A DNA stretch of 64,000 nt from NCBI GenBank assembly GCA_948567375.1, contig OX419755.1:40181001-40245000 (forward strand). Direction: 5' to 3'. Source of the DNA: Lunularia cruciata. Taxonomy: Eukaryota; Streptophyta; Marchantiopsida; Lunulariales; Lunulariaceae. A program made the translations under genes and the position numbers. Under the pieces are notes generated by a model, which had not been told where the DNA came from, searched no databases, and saw only the letters and a program-made list of their open reading frames with translations. Below are positions 33,273-45,671 of the stretch, one piece after another. Numbering within the stretch: the stretch's first letter is position 1; each line of letters begins with the position of its first letter.

Positions 33273-34006
33273 TGTAATACCAAGAGCTAGCCATATGATC
33301 TAGATGTGAAATTCAATTTGGTATCATCTATAATGATTTTATACATGATGGTCAAAATAGATAAGATAGAAGTATCACCAAAAGAGTACTTCTCCTAATA
33401 GGGCAGAAACCAAAATAGACTTGAGAACCTTAGAACCAATAGCTAAACATATGATTTAAATGTGAGAATTGGTTTGGTAACATCTAGAAAGATGTTACAC
33501 ATGATGGACTAAACAGATCAGAAAGAGGTATCACCAAAAGGGGACTTCTACTGATAGAGTAGGAACCAAAATATGCTTGAAATCTTTGAAGGCAATTTCA
33601 AAGGCCTAAACGGATGAATTAGGCCTTGAAAATGTGCAAATTCCTCCCCAACCAAGGAAAAGTTGGCCTTTCTCTCCTCCTGCTTTGTCTCGTTGAGAGC
33701 TTTCCAATGGTACCTTATGTGATTCTGAGATTCCTATAAGAAGATTCCCTAAAAGATTCCCTCTGGTCAAAGCTTGTTTGACCAACCAGATAGGACCTAG
33801 ACCAGACATGTCACCCACCCAAATAAGTAATCCAAGGGTGGAGCTTGCTGACATGTCACCTATCTGTGTCCCTAATCCTATGGTGGAGCTTCCTTGGAGG
33901 AGATCCTCTTTGTCTATATAATAAAGAGAAGGTGCTCCTTTGGGGCATCAAATGTTTGAGTCTGCAATTTGTGTTTTCTCTCTTCTCTTGTCCTCGGAGT
34001 ATTACA
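33273..34006 (+). repeat. Element C 3' LTR
   Basis: TGTAATACC...GTATTACA, 734 bp. Keeps the two 165-bp internal units and the promoter segment GTCTATATAATAAAG (about 33914-33928) absent from the 5' copy. Followed by the ATAAG duplication. Confidence 0.92.
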
Positions 34007-34011
34007 ATAAG

Positions 34012-34760
34012 CTTTGTAAGCAAATCCATATGGCACCAATGGTTGATACTGTGGATGCTCCAACCTTGGCGCAACTTTACTTCAATAATGTATTCAAACA
34101 TCATGAGATGCCACATGTACTCATCTTCGACCGTGATCCTTCCTTCACCGGAACATTTTGGCAAGCCCTCTTCTAGATACTTGGCACCAAGCTTACTTTT
34201 CCCATAACCTATCATCCTCAAGCTGATGGACACACTGAACATGCAAGTTGCACCTTGGAAGATATACTTTGTGCCTTTTACAACATTCACCGTATCAATT
34301 GGGATGAATGTCTTGCAGCTGCGGAGTTTTGTACAATAATTCTAAATAGACAAGCACCAGATTCTCTCCCTTCTTTCTCAATTTTGGCCAAGATCCACTT
34401 GTCCTTGATTCTCTTCTTGCTCCTCCTCCATCTCAGGTCCCTCATACTTCAACATTCTTGACCACTATATCCCAATCTCTCCAACAAGCCAAATCTCACC
34501 TCCTTGTTGCTTAGAATTGTCAAAAACAATATGCAGACCACCATTGTCTTGATCTCACCTTTGAAGTCGGTGATAAAGTCATGTTATCCTCTAGTAACCT
34601 CCCTCTTCCCCTAGATACCTAAGTATGGAAACTTGCCCCTAATTAGATAGGACCCTTTGATGTCACTCAAATTGTCTCTCTTGTTGCTTATCAACTTGCC
34701 TTACCTTGTCATATGCGTATCCATCATGTCTTTCATGTTTCCAAGTTGAAATCCTTTGTT
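34012..34760 (+). pseudogene. Element B integrase, second half (resumes after element C)
   Basis: LCKQIHMAPMVDTVDAPTLA, HHEMPHVLIFDRDPSFTGTF (second catalytic Asp), YHPQADGHTEHASCTLEDIL (Glu), WDECLAAAEFCTIILNRQAP, then the C-terminal module FEVGDKVMLSSSNLPLPLDT and HVSKLKSFVPNPSSF. A TAG at 34174 and later frameshifts disable it. Confidence 0.82.
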
Positions 34761-34825
34761 CCTAACCCCTCTTCCTTTTCCTCTCGAGTCCAACCTCCTC
34801 CTCCTCCTCCTATCCCTATCAATGA

Positions 34826-35027
34826 TCATGAGGAGTACAAAGTTGATTGTATCCTTGCACGTCGCCATATTCAACAAGGCCGTTGACAACATACGGAGTA
34901 CAAGGTCCTTTAGAAAGAGTATCCTCTTCATGATGCCACATGGGAACCTCTTTCTCACCTCCAAAATGCCCAGACGGCCATCCAGGAGTTTGAATTTTCA
35001 TTGGCAACGAGGACGTCACCAACTAGC
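34826..35027 (+). pseudogene. Element B chromodomain
   Basis: HEEYKVDCILARRHIQQGR, stop, QHTEYKVL, stop, KEYPLHDATWEPLSHLQNAQ and IQEFEFSLATR. This is the chromodomain pattern (E-Y-x-V-x-x-I-L ... Y-P-x-x-x-A-T-W-E-P), with the Trp of the WKG-type segment mutated to a stop. It places elements A and B among chromoviruses. Confidence 0.75.
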
Positions 35028-35039
35028 TGTGGGAGAATA

Positions 35040-35441
35040 TGTAACTATATGGAATTAAGCGACGAAGTTAGTAGGGCTAACAAAGTAGCAAATAAGACAA
35101 ATTAGCATAGAATATTCTGGAAGTATCTAAGAAGCTTCTTGGGAAGCTTCTCGGCTAGTTTAGCTTGCACCTCAAGTAAGTAGCTTCCAATTAGCTTAAC
35201 TTGCAAGCCAAATAGACGGCTTCTAGAAGGAAGCTTCTTGAGAAGCTTCATGGTTAACTTGGCTTGCACTCTAAGAAAGCAGCTCTAGGAAACTTCTTGA
35301 GAAGCTTCTCAACGGCCTTGTATGCTACCAATAAATACCAAAGCCAAAGCTCATGCTAGGCATTCAAAGTTTTCCCTCAAGCAAGCGTCCCAATGTGAGC
35401 TTCCATTCTCCTATTTCTATCCTCGGTCTTAGTCTTTTACA
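35040..35441 (+). repeat. Element B 3' LTR
   Basis: TGTAACTATATGG...CTTTTACA, 402 bp, preceded by a purine-rich GTGGGAGAATA. Followed by TTCAC (35442-35446), the partner of TTCAT at 5887-5891. Confidence 0.88.
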
Positions 35442-36190
35442 TTCACAATCCATTATATCTGGAATTTGCATAATGGTGTTTTGGAATTGTGTGGTGTAGC
35501 TTCTTATAGAATCAATTTGTTTCAACTCTACTAACTTATCGCCCATTCTTGAGCAGCTCATGTGGCATTTATATACCTATTATTGCACCCATGAATTCTC
35601 CCTATGTTAGGATTGGTGCAACAAACTGCCTTTTAGCTTGCACGGAATTTCCACTCGGAATTGCCGCCATAGCTTTGTTGCTCTGTCCAATTGGCTTGAA
35701 GCTAAAAGAATTTATTTCTATTTATCTTGAAGATTTTTTGTCTCAAAATAACATTCAAAGTAAAACATAAAATTCTCTACTACGCCCTAGAGATTCTTGC
35801 CATCAAATACCTTGGGTTTTGGAAATCAGATTTGGTCTTCTCCTTCTCAAAATGGTGCTCTTGTCGTTGCTTGTCTCGTTCATCCAACAATTGAGTGAGG
35901 TGCTTGACTTGTTGCTACATAGCAATGATGACCTCAAGCATCGCCACCATGGCTACTTCTCTTTCCTAATTTATCTAATTTACTAACACATAGATGCAAC
36001 ACATACACCATTTTCCATAAGTTACAATCAGAAATACTAAGGGTCCTTGGACAAAGTGATTGCATTTAGAAAATTTTGGCCAAAATATGAGGTGATGAAC
36101 TATATGAAATGATGTTTAGATAGTACTCTTGTATAACAATCCCAACGGTTTGGTGGAAATGGATTTGGTGGCCCATAAATTCTATCCATC
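35442..36190 (-). pseudogene. Element A gag, N-terminal part
   Basis: The minus strand gives a gag start with a glutamine-rich coil (IIAMQQQVKHLTQLL-type) and KLVELKQIDSIRSYTTQFQN, as in B at 6690-7150. Cut by the insertion of B at 35442 and resumed at 5891. Confidence 0.72.
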
Positions 36191-36210
36191 CCATATTTCT
36201 CTAATACCAA

Positions 36211-36610
36211 TGTAAAAGACCAATAGGAGCATGGAAGATCACATTAGGACACTTGAATGAGGGAAAACTCCAAATCCCTAGCATGAGCTTTGGCTTTGGT
36301 ATTTATAGGGAGCATACAAGGCTCTTGGGAAGCTTCTCAAGAAGCTTCCTTGCGCTACCTTCTTGGAGTGCAAGCCAAGTTAATAGGGAGGCTTCTCAAG
36401 AAACTTTATTCTAAAAGTCATTTGTTTGGCATGCAAGCTAAGCTAGTTGGAAGCTTCAAGAAACTTCCTTCTAGAAGCTACCTACTTGGGATGCAAGCTT
36501 AGCTAACCGAGAAGCTTCATAGATACTTCCAAAATATTTTACATTAATTTGGCTTATTTGCTACTTTGTTAGCCCTAACCAACTTCATTGCTAAATTCTA
36601 TATTTTCACA
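36211..36610 (-). repeat. Element A 5' LTR
   Basis: TGTAAAAGACC...TTTTCACA on the plus strand, the complement of a B-family LTR. The primer site adjoins it at about 36198-36209 (minus strand TGGTATTAGAGA), two or three changes from TGGTATCAGAGC. Confidence 0.85.
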
Positions 36611-37377
36611 AGTAAGATAAAGATATTTTTATTTCTTGTTATCTCTTAGGCTATTTTTTCATTCTAGTCCAAGGATTTTGAGGAAGAATTAGGATTTTAA
36701 AGAAAAGTGGATTTTTTTGGTTCTACTCAAATATACTCATGATCAACTTTATCAAAGTTTCTTTGTATTAAGAAGAAAACTTTTCACTTGCATGCTTTAA
36801 TACATTTTATGTAGAAACTTTTATCACACCTCACTTGTTCTCAAGTGTACAAATTTGTTCCATTTCTTTTATTAGGGAAAAAGAAACATATTATCATGTC
36901 TAGGTAAGAAATTACTCAATTTGGTCCAATTAAGCTTCATCATTGTATTGACCAAGGTACAAAGGAGGCGGCCTTGAAGATCTTTGTTGCCATCAATATT
37001 CAACTTGGAAGAATTATCTTTGAGGAGAAGGTTTTTTGTGTGCAATTTGGGTGTTATATCTTGATGGTTACTTGTTCAAATGGAAAGATTGTCATTTATG
37101 TTAGAAGCGGCTTCACAAGCACTTTCTATTGACATTAAAATCATAGCATTTGGAAGTATGTAGTGAAAGTTATGATTATATGAAGTACCAACCATATAGA
37201 GGTTAAGCTTGGATCTTGTAACCTCATACTTCATTTCTCATGTGTACTTTATTTGTAACCTTGTACTTTATTTCTCATTCTTAACCTCATTCTTGATTCT
37301 TATTTGTAACCTTGTTCTTTGTTTCTCATTTTTAACCTTGTACTTTGTTTCTCATTTGTATCCTCATACTTTGTCTT
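36611..37377. other. Intergenic, AT-rich, with a minisatellite-like stretch
   Basis: No gene seen. Positions 37205-37370 hold repeated versions of CTTGTAACCTCATACTTT and TTTCTCATT, a pattern also present at 41795-41990. Confidence 0.5.
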
Positions 37378-37938
37378 GTGAGCCGTCGTGTCTCTCACTC
37401 AAGATGAACCTCTTGTGGCTATTATGGTAGCGCACCATGGACTTAGAAGGAAAAAAATCCAACTCCATCATAGTCCTCCAAGGCTAACACTCCAAAAATC
37501 AAGACATTCCTCACTAGAGAACTCAATGAGAGAGAGATAGTTGCAAATGAAAGGATGATTAGTATCTCCTCAGCCCTAGTTTATATACTTGTGAAATAGT
37601 TACGCACTAAAGTTAATATTTTCCATAGTAACTCAAGTTACAAGACTAAAAGTCAAGTAAAGTCAAAAAGTATAAAGGAATATCCATTCACATTGGCATA
37701 TTCCACTAAGCATGTGAACTTATCTTGACCCAACCACTAAGTCAAGGATTCCTTCACATGGGCTATCCTTGGTTTGATGAACCAATCCTCAAGTACCCTT
37801 TGTGCCATCAATCAGTTTTGTGTGTTGCTCTCAACCATGGCCTCCCAAGAAGTAAGTCATAGCTTGAATCCTTCAAGACTTGGAAAGTCATGAGATTTTG
37901 AACTCTCATAATTGAAATTACCACCTTATCCATCACCC

Positions 37939-38617
37939 CTATTGGTCAAACTGTTGCTTGTTTGCCATGCTCACCATAAATATTGAAGGTCTTGAGGGTA
38001 TCATACCCAACTTCTTCATCAACCTTTCTGACATGGCATTCACTACTGATCCTCCATCAACCAATTCATCCTTAATGTTATTACCATTCACTCTTACATC
38101 AATCTTGGATGCATATTCACAAGCCTCCCATGGTGCTAGCTTTGCATCCACCATCCTCATTGATACTAGAGCTTTTGCCCTGTTCTTCTTCTTGCTCCTT
38201 GTAGAACTCAAACCACCTCTAAGCTCCTTTCTCAAAGTAGGATTCAAAGCAATCAACTGGCCCATTGTGATGTTAGCGTTGTGACTACCAACAAACTCCA
38301 AGATATTATAGTTCCATTGTTGCTTTAAGATCAAGAAATCCTCCATCCCCAAAATTCTTCCTTGGAGTCTTTCTTGTTGATGTTGTTGAGGTGTAAGTGC
38401 TTCTAATAGACATAAGAGTGTCCTTGCTTGGAGTAAATCCTTGAGAAGAGTGAACATCCTCTACAAAATGAACTCTCTTCTTCTCTTGTGCCAAAATCTC
38501 TAAATTAAGACCCTTGGAGATTGAGCACTCTCCCTTCTCATACTTGCTCTCTATCACATCTATGGATGCTATCCCCTCATCTTTGTTTGGATTAAGTGCC
38601 ACTTAGGTTTCACTACC
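37939..38617 (-). pseudogene. Element G protease region
   Basis: From 38457: MEDFLILKQQWNYNILEFVG, RSKKKNRAKALVSMRMVDAK, then IDVRVNGNNIKDELVDGGSV and MSERLMKKLGM, a retropepsin-like fold with the D-G-G-S active-site variant common in some plant gypsy elements. The frame stops at 37939 without RT. Confidence 0.7.
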
Positions 38618-39560
38618 TCACTCTTTCCTTCTATTGACTCCCTCATAACACATTCCTTCATGGTACGTGGAATTTGGGCAATTGCTTTGGATATGGTCTC
38701 TTCCTCCACAACCAGAACAATTTCTATTATTGAAACTGTTGGCTGGTTGGCTTCCTCTATATGGATAGTTTCCATAACTCTTAGTCTCTCTCCCTATATT
38801 TTGATCCTCCTCTCTCTTCTCCCATAGGTGCACCACATTGATCTTGAGATCGACAAGTTGTTTTATGATGGTTTGAAGTGGAGCTTTTGGTGGAGGTGCA
38901 AGAACTGAAGCAACTACTACTTTTGGTATAACCTTTTCCACCAAAGTATCAGAAGTTCCATTATACTTGTAGCCTTGAGGAGGATACACAACCTCCTTCA
39001 CCACCAAATCACTCTCATCCTCTTCCAAACTCTCCTCCATACAATTGCAATTTGATAGCTTCAACCTTGGAAGAAGGTTTCTCATATCTCACCTTACTTT
39101 TAATATGTGGTCTCAACCCTCCCACAAAATTCTTGGTGAGCATAGCTCTTATGCCAATCATAGTAGTCTCCATATCATCCCCACCCTTCCTCAACACTAT
39201 GCAAAATCTGGACTCTAACTTCTCCACTCTTTCCACATAGACTCTCATTTTCTCTCCATCTTCTTGCTTGAGAAAGGTAACCTCACTCATAATCTCTCAT
39301 AACTCTCATATAGAAGGAAAGTTCTCAATGAGTGATGAAGCCAAACTCTCCTAAGATTCTTCTTGTCCATTTCTCCTCTCTCTCTTTTGGTATTCTAACT
39401 CATACCATGTAAGTGTTGCATCCTCAAAGAAATTTGGGAATAATGTGGCTCTCTCATTCTTCCTCATCTCACTATTTCCTATGCAAGCTCTCTTGAAGTC
39501 TCTCACAAAGGCCTCCACATCTTCTCTATCCTTGCTAAAGAAAACCAGAAGTTTCCACAT
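38618..39560 (-). pseudogene. Element G gag (two or three frame fragments)
   Basis: 39560-39351: FSKDREDVEAFVRDFKRACI, NERATLFPNFFEDATLTWYE. 39290-39015: KQEDGEKMRVYVERVEKLES, MLTKNFVGGLRPHIKSKVRY. 39085-38618: a middle with LVDLKINVVHLWEKREEDQN and a zinc knuckle CSGCGGRDHIQSNC. It is a gag of a third gypsy family, unlike A/B, C or D. Confidence 0.75.
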
Positions 39561-41100
39561 CTTAGCACTTCACTATCTTTCTCTTTTCTATCAATTTTCT
39601 TTTCTTTTCTTTTTTCCTTCTATAACTAATAGAGTATATATATATATGGCTAACACCATTTGAGAATAATCCATCCTCAAGAACACAAAAGGTTCAGGTT
39701 GCTCCAAAATTTCTATAGTAACATCAAATCCTAGAGTGCATATTTATATTCTCATGGATAGTTTATCTATAAGTTGAAAGATTATCTCCATCACTAATCT
39801 TGAGAACTAGCTGATGAAGGTGGTAGTATTTCTGTAGCTATACTAAGACTCTCTCCAAGATCCTTCACCAAAGTTTCCAAATTTTCTTTTACTCCACTAC
39901 ACTCATGTCCTTTTGGAAGTCCTACTCCACAAACCTCACACAACTCCTTGGTCTTAGATCTTGGTGACAAAGGTCCAACATGCAACCCAAGTCAAGTAAG
40001 CCTCTCCTTCCCCTTAATCTCTTGCTCTCAAAGGTCCATGGACATGAACTTGCCTTATGTCTCTTCTCTCCACATAAAAGCACTTAGACTCACTCTTTCC
40101 TCCACGTGGTGTAAGTTTTTGGATCCTCTCAATACTCTCTTCAAATTCTAATCTAAACTCTCTTTTCCTCAAATCCATCCCTATTATCATCTCAAACCCT
40201 TGGTGAACCTTGCATAGCCTCAATTTCCACTCTTGGTGACCCTCCATGTTCCCAAGAGGAGTTTAAACACTCAAACATGTTTTTTTTGTTGCTCTCACAC
40301 TCTTCATGCATGAGATCTCAACTCTACATAATTGGTTTAGGGTCACTCAAAACTCTCAATTTGTGTGTTATATTCCTGTAAAATCTTGCACACTTGATTG
40401 AAACTCTAGTACATCCCTCCTTGCAAACTTTCAGACTTTTTCATCAAGCTATTTGGCCTGGGCACCTTTATATTCATCACACATATTTTAGATTTGGTTT
40501 GAAAACCACTCCCTTCACTTTAAAAACTTATAACTCTCTCTGCAAGAATGATCTCTCTCTAATTTTTGTGCCAAAAAGTAGAATAAAATACATTTAATTT
40601 TCTTGGAAAGTTTCAAAATAACACACTGAAAATTGAAGAAATGGTATACTATGTATAATTTTCCAAAGAGCATGCAATTGCCGGAGCAGTTTACCCTATC
40701 AACTTTCAAAAATTCTAACTCAATGCGCATAGTAGCTCTCACAATAGTTTTCAGTGTGCTAACTGAAGGATAACCCAAGCTATCATGTGTAGAAATTTCA
40801 AGTCCAAATCTAAAACTTGAGATTTTACCCAAAATGACCATAATCACCAAAATCTACAATCCACCTCACACAATCTCTCCAAATCCTCTTATTTGTACAA
40901 GATGTAGAAAATCACCTCAAAGACATCATAATGAACTACAAGGTATACAAATGTGTCTTGGTTCTCTAACATAAGTTTAGCACTCTCCTTTCCTTATGTT
41001 TTCTCCAAGTGAACTCTCATAGTCTACTTTGGTCTAATATAAAATTGTACGTGAAACATACTTGCCATCTAGAGAAGTCCCAACAACAAAACCAAAAAGG
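39561..41100 (-). other. Element G leader
   Basis: No coding potential supported. Contains a short TA run at about 39632-39645 and T/C-rich stretches. Confidence 0.45.
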
Positions 41101-41480
41101 TGAGCCGGCCTGTCTTGCACTCAAGATGAACCTCTCATGGCTATTATGGTAGTGCACCATGTACTAAGAAGACAGAAAACTCCAACTCCATCATACTTTT
41201 CCAAGGTTAACACTCCAAAACTCAAGACATTACTCACTAGAGAACTGAATGAGAGAGAGATAGTTGCAAATGAAAGGATGATTAGTACCTCCTCAGCACT
41301 AGTTTATATACTTATGAAATAGTTATGCACTAAAGTTACTATTTTCCATAGTAACTTAAGTTACTAGACTAAAATTCAAGTAAAGTCAAAAGTATAAAGG
41401 AATATCCATCCACATGGGCATATTCTACTAAACATGAGATCTTATCTTGACCCAACCACTAAGTCAAGGATTCCTTCACA

Positions 41481-43702
41481 TGGGTTATTCTTGGACTAAA
41501 GAAGAATTCAAAACAAAAAGACTTGCGGGCCCAAGAGTACTCAACTCTTTCCTCAAAGCCAAACACCTAGGAATAATACCAAGACAACACACTATAATCC
41601 AGAATAGTGGCGTTCATCTTTTCCACTTCCTCTAAAGTAAGGTCCTCTCTATTTTAGCTATGACCAACTTTAGCTAATCATGACTAATGTAGAACCATCC
41701 TTTATCTATATAAATAATATCTCTCAAGTACTTATAATACCAAGCTAAATATCACAATACCACACACATGCACAAATGGGTATTACATTCTTGTATTTAG
41801 ACCGTGTAACTTCATTCTTTAATTCTTGTTCATAACGTCATACTTGTTTCTCAATTGTAACCTCATACTTTGTTTCTTGCTTGTAACCTCATTCTTTGTC
41901 TTGTATTAAGACCTTGGACCTTGTAACCTTGTACTCATTGTAACCTTGTACCATTTGTATCATATTCATACCTCATCTTAGACTTACACCTCCTACCTCA
42001 TAACTCATATCTTGTACCAGATCATCTTGAAAATGAGTCATGGCATCAATAGCTTCATACAAAATGAGCAACAGCCTACTTTGTCACAAGCAACTAAGAG
42101 CCATTTTGTAGATATGATAGGGTAGTTTTCACAATTTAGTACATGAAATTTCATATTTGTACATATTTCATACATAGTAGTTAGGTTACGATACAAAGAT
42201 CTTATATTATGCCTTTAACCTAACATAATAATGACAGATTATAAGTTAGGCGACTAGGGTGGCCACACCACATGGCCTACACCTACTTAGATTAGGTTTA
42301 GGGATTTCTAGTAGTAGCCAATGGATTTCTTTGGTGGCTAAGTAAGATTGTATATAGGACTAAGACCCGATGTTCATTGGGGTGCATTTGGCGCATCTTT
42401 TCATTGCAAGAAACAAATTTTATACCATCAAGACAATCCAACATGTATGTATTCATCTACACTTTGTATGAGTGATTGTAGGTTGGATTGAGTGGGAGTG
42501 AGGAATCTTGATGCATGAGCAGAAGCACTTGAGTGAAGGAAGTCTTTTCTGTAGAACTAGAGTGTGTAACTCTAGGGGCTGTATAGAGGTCAAGAACAAT
42601 ACAAAGACAGGTTGCTGCACATCTAGGGTATTGAAAGTAACACCAACCTATAAGATTCAACAATATAGTCATTCAAGACTCTTGTGATGTCGTGCCTTTT
42701 GGGAAGGGTAGAATGTTATGTCACAATCATAGTTATCAAAGTGATAGGATCCTTGGGAGATTTTGCTCCCTCTTAGTTTACACATTCTCAAGACACTATT
42801 TGTGAGACACCTTAATACTATCAATTTTGTACAATCTGAACATTGTGATGTGAGTGAAAATCATAGTACTTATTATTGCTTCAATGATGGTTATTAAGAA
42901 TTTGGCCAAGCAACAAGGAAGGTACAAAAATTCAAGGGTGAAATGACAAATGAAGCATCACAATCAATAATCTATCTTGAGTGTGATTCTTTGTGATTCA
43001 TTCTTTTGTTTTGCACTAAAGGTGATGAACCTACCTTCTTTTGGGAGTGGTTTCTGCCCAAGAGGTTATATAGCAAGAATAGACAACTTATGACATTAAG
43101 ACACTTTATCTTCATTTCTAGTCATTTTTAACCCGTATCCTCAAGGGAATGACTTGTTCTTACCAATTATATTGTAGTAAGTCAACTCTTAGTCACCACA
43201 ACTATTTCATCCAAACCAAAAGTTTACCAGATAAAATACAAGAGATGAGTTTTGGTTAAAATGTTATTTTTTTATATTCATTGGATTATGTTATGCTAGC
43301 AATTCAAGTTTAAACTGAAAAAACCACAAGTAAAAATCAAGAGCAAGCAAATTTGTTTTCATGGGTTATGGTTACCACCAAGTAGAGTGGAACAAATTGA
43401 TCAAAGACTTGGCAAGGAGAAGGTCATGAAAATTTTCAAATTATTTGAAGATATATTGGAAGATCAAAAGATCTTACAAAGAGGAAAGATTAGTATATAC
43501 TTTGCAAGTTGTAAGTGATTTGCAAGAAAGCATATCAAATACCTGAAAATTTTATGGTGGCATAATTTCTTTGTACATCAAGAGATTTTGACCAGATACA
43601 TATTTGAAAATAAATGAATTTTAGTGCACATTCTATTTTTCTTTTCTTTCTTTAAAATTTCATGGTGATATAATTTCTCAAAAGATTTAACCGCATATAT
43701 GT

Positions 43703-43704
<2 letters not shown>
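41481..43704. other. AT-rich intergenic DNA
   Basis: No gene. 41795-41990 has the CTTGTAACCT repeat pattern. 42240-42460 has promoter-like features of an LTR (TGTATATAGGAC) but no partner was found. 42970-43200 weakly resembles the tail of ORF E. Confidence 0.4.

Positions 43705-43755
<51 letters not shown>
43705..43755. repeat. (AT)n microsatellite
   Basis: About 51 bases of uninterrupted alternating A and T. Confidence 0.97.
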
Positions 43756-43756
<1 letters not shown>

Positions 43757-45671
43757 CTATAATATATATTGCATATTATTTCTATTTACTTTTTCTCTCA
43801 TGAAGTGGAGTCGGACCACCATGAGAATATTGATCCTTATTAACATATTATTGTTAATGCTATTAAGGATTATGTCTTTGTGAGAGAATAAAAGATAAGT
43901 TTACTTTAGTAGTCAACATTCCTATCCAAGTGTAAGCTCAAAAAAACTCAAGAATTGTGATGGTTATCTAAATAAGTAAGCCATTGATGTGTTTATGATT
44001 ATGCTTGAAAAAACTGATTCTCAACAAAGGTCATCTTGAATTGAAAAAATGTTGGAATTGAAATCACATATGTAGTCATAGAAATGAATTCTCAAAAAAT
44101 TATTGTTTGGTGGTAAGCAGAAGAACAAGATAGATAAAAAGGTCAATATTTCTTGTGAATACATTCAATTTCAAAAGGGTGCAATAGAATGAGGTTTAGA
44201 AAAAAAATGGATATGGTTGAGTTAACTTTGTAACTTTTAGATTTTGTGTTGATTGGAAAGCAAAAATTGAGAATTTCTACTAGTAAAGTGATTATATTAG
44301 CTTATTTGTGTTTTATTGAGTGCCAAATATTGTTGAGATTGTTGAAAATATTTATTGAAGAATATAACTTCTTGGTTATTTTGAGGAGTATATTTAAAGT
44401 TTGATGCATTATAAGTATGCTTTCAATATGATTTATTTGTTGAGTCAACTAAAAATGATGTATTAATGACATAATAATCAAATAATGATCTAATAATAAA
44501 AAATATATGTCATGGTTATCAATACATATAAATCTAGATAGAATTTAGGATCAAACAAATGTTATTGATTGGCTTTTTAGGTTTATGGTAGATCCAGATA
44601 TTTATTTTGGTAACAATCTAAAGTAAAATTTTATACACATGATATATCATTCCACATGAAAAGAGTAAATGAAGCTTAGAATCTTAATCTTTTTTTCTTT
44701 TTTTTTTTGGTTTTCTTAATGATTAAGAACTATAACAAAAAGCTTATTTTTCTGTGTTTAAAGCTTTAATTACTTTTTGATATTCAAGAATGTTACAAAT
44801 GTAAATAAGAGAGACCATTTTTTCTAATATTTTTATTCACAAAAGTGATGATGACTATAATTTCTTGTATCTTGACAAAGTTGTGAATATCTACATTTTA
44901 GCAAGTATGTTGTGAACAAAAAATAAAAAAATAAAAAAATAATTCCCTTACTCTCTCTATATATCAAAGCTTTTCATCATTAGATCTATAATTTGCAACC
45001 TGTGATATTTGAGAAGAATGTTATTTTCATATGACTTTTCAATATGGTTGTTGTTTATAAATTTTTTGTGCAACTTGGATATGACATAATACTCTATCTG
45101 TTATTCTTTCCAACTTTGGAAGTCTCTTTAAATTATGTTATGTTCAATCTCTTCAAGAACCTTATAGTAATTACAATTCAACTCAATCATCTTATTGATA
45201 GCTTATGTTACATAATAGCTCCATATTAGCTTCATTGTTATATCTCTAAAGTGAATTATAAATCACCATTGAATTTTTGACAAATATAAAACGTCAATCA
45301 TAGATGTTGGATGTTCAAATTGCATTCAAATTAATTTACAATATAAAAGATTGTACATAATAGCATTGTCATACATTCACATAATAGGATATCTCCAAGG
45401 AGAATCTATAAGATAATTGTGCTATTTGTCTTTAAGATCCACTTGTAATTATATTGGTTCTTTATATTTAGTTTATCCTAATAGATGAATATCATTTTCA
45501 TAATAACATACACTAATGTTGATAAGATAAAAATTGGTGAATAGTAGAAGATTTACTTCAAGAATGATAGTTGTTATAGCATTTTATATTATGAAAATTG
45601 TACAATTTTTCCTTGTGCTATTTCTACAAATTGATGACATAAGGAGTTATAGATCTAATGGAGTAGACTTG
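43756..45671. other. AT-rich intergenic DNA
   Basis: I see no gene, RNA or defined repeat; only short A/T runs such as the T-run near 44696. Confidence 0.4.

Larger units (their letters stand above)
19934..34006 (+). mobile_element. Element C: Ty3/gypsy chromovirus with nested F/E insertion
   Basis: C has LTRs at 19934-20580 and 33273-34006, a perfect primer site, gag, protease, RT, RNase H, integrase and a C-terminal chromodomain, and a polypurine tract GGGAGGGAGG just before the 3' LTR. Perfect target duplication ATAAG at 19929-19933 and 34007-34011, inside element B's integrase. Its own integrase is interrupted at 24921-32722 by the F/E chimera. The two LTRs show about 15 differences in the first 240 aligned bases by eye, so it is not young. 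Confidence 0.92.
5892..35441 (+). mobile_element. Element B: Ty3/gypsy chromovirus, interrupted by elements D and C
   Basis: B has a 5' LTR (5892-6394), PBS, gag, protease, [element D 8091-17878], RT, RNase H, integrase, [element C 19934-34006], the rest of integrase, a chromodomain, a purine-rich tract (about 35028-35039) and a 3' LTR (35040-35441). It lies in the gag of element A with target duplication TTCAT (5887-5891) / TTCAC (35442-35446), one base diverged. Without D and C it would be about 5.7 kb, normal for gypsy. A and B are the same family, inserted in opposite orientations. Confidence 0.88.
1..36610 (-). mobile_element. Element A: Ty3/gypsy LTR retrotransposon, interrupted and truncated by window edge
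   Basis: This is the outermost element of the nest. Read on the minus strand it gives 5' LTR (36211-36610), primer-binding site, gag, protease, reverse transcriptase, RNase H and integrase, and leaves the window at position 1 just before the place where its relative B has a chromodomain. Its gag is split into three blocks (36190-35442, 5891-5714 and 3613-3347) by element B and by a Tigger-like DNA transposon. The blocks align end to end with the uninterrupted gag of B (about 6640-7560), which is how the nesting was worked out. Many stops and frameshifts make it a dead copy. The first five bases after the LTR (36611-36615, AGTAA) should be one target duplication; the other copy is outside the window. 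Confidence 0.85.
37378..41480 (-). mobile_element. Element G: gag-protease retroelement relic between direct repeats
   Basis: Direct repeats of about 400 bp (37378-37790 and 41101-41480, both starting GTGAGCCG and containing CTATTATGGTAG and CCCAACCACTAAGTCAAGG) flank a minus-strand gag-protease region with no RT or integrase. The repeats are probably LTRs, but their outer borders are not clear and no target duplication was found. It may be a non-autonomous element or a deleted one. Confidence 0.6.

Noticed and set aside
42240-42460. Candidate additional LTR
   Set aside because: Promoter-like motifs only; no partner copy, TG/CA ends or duplication found.
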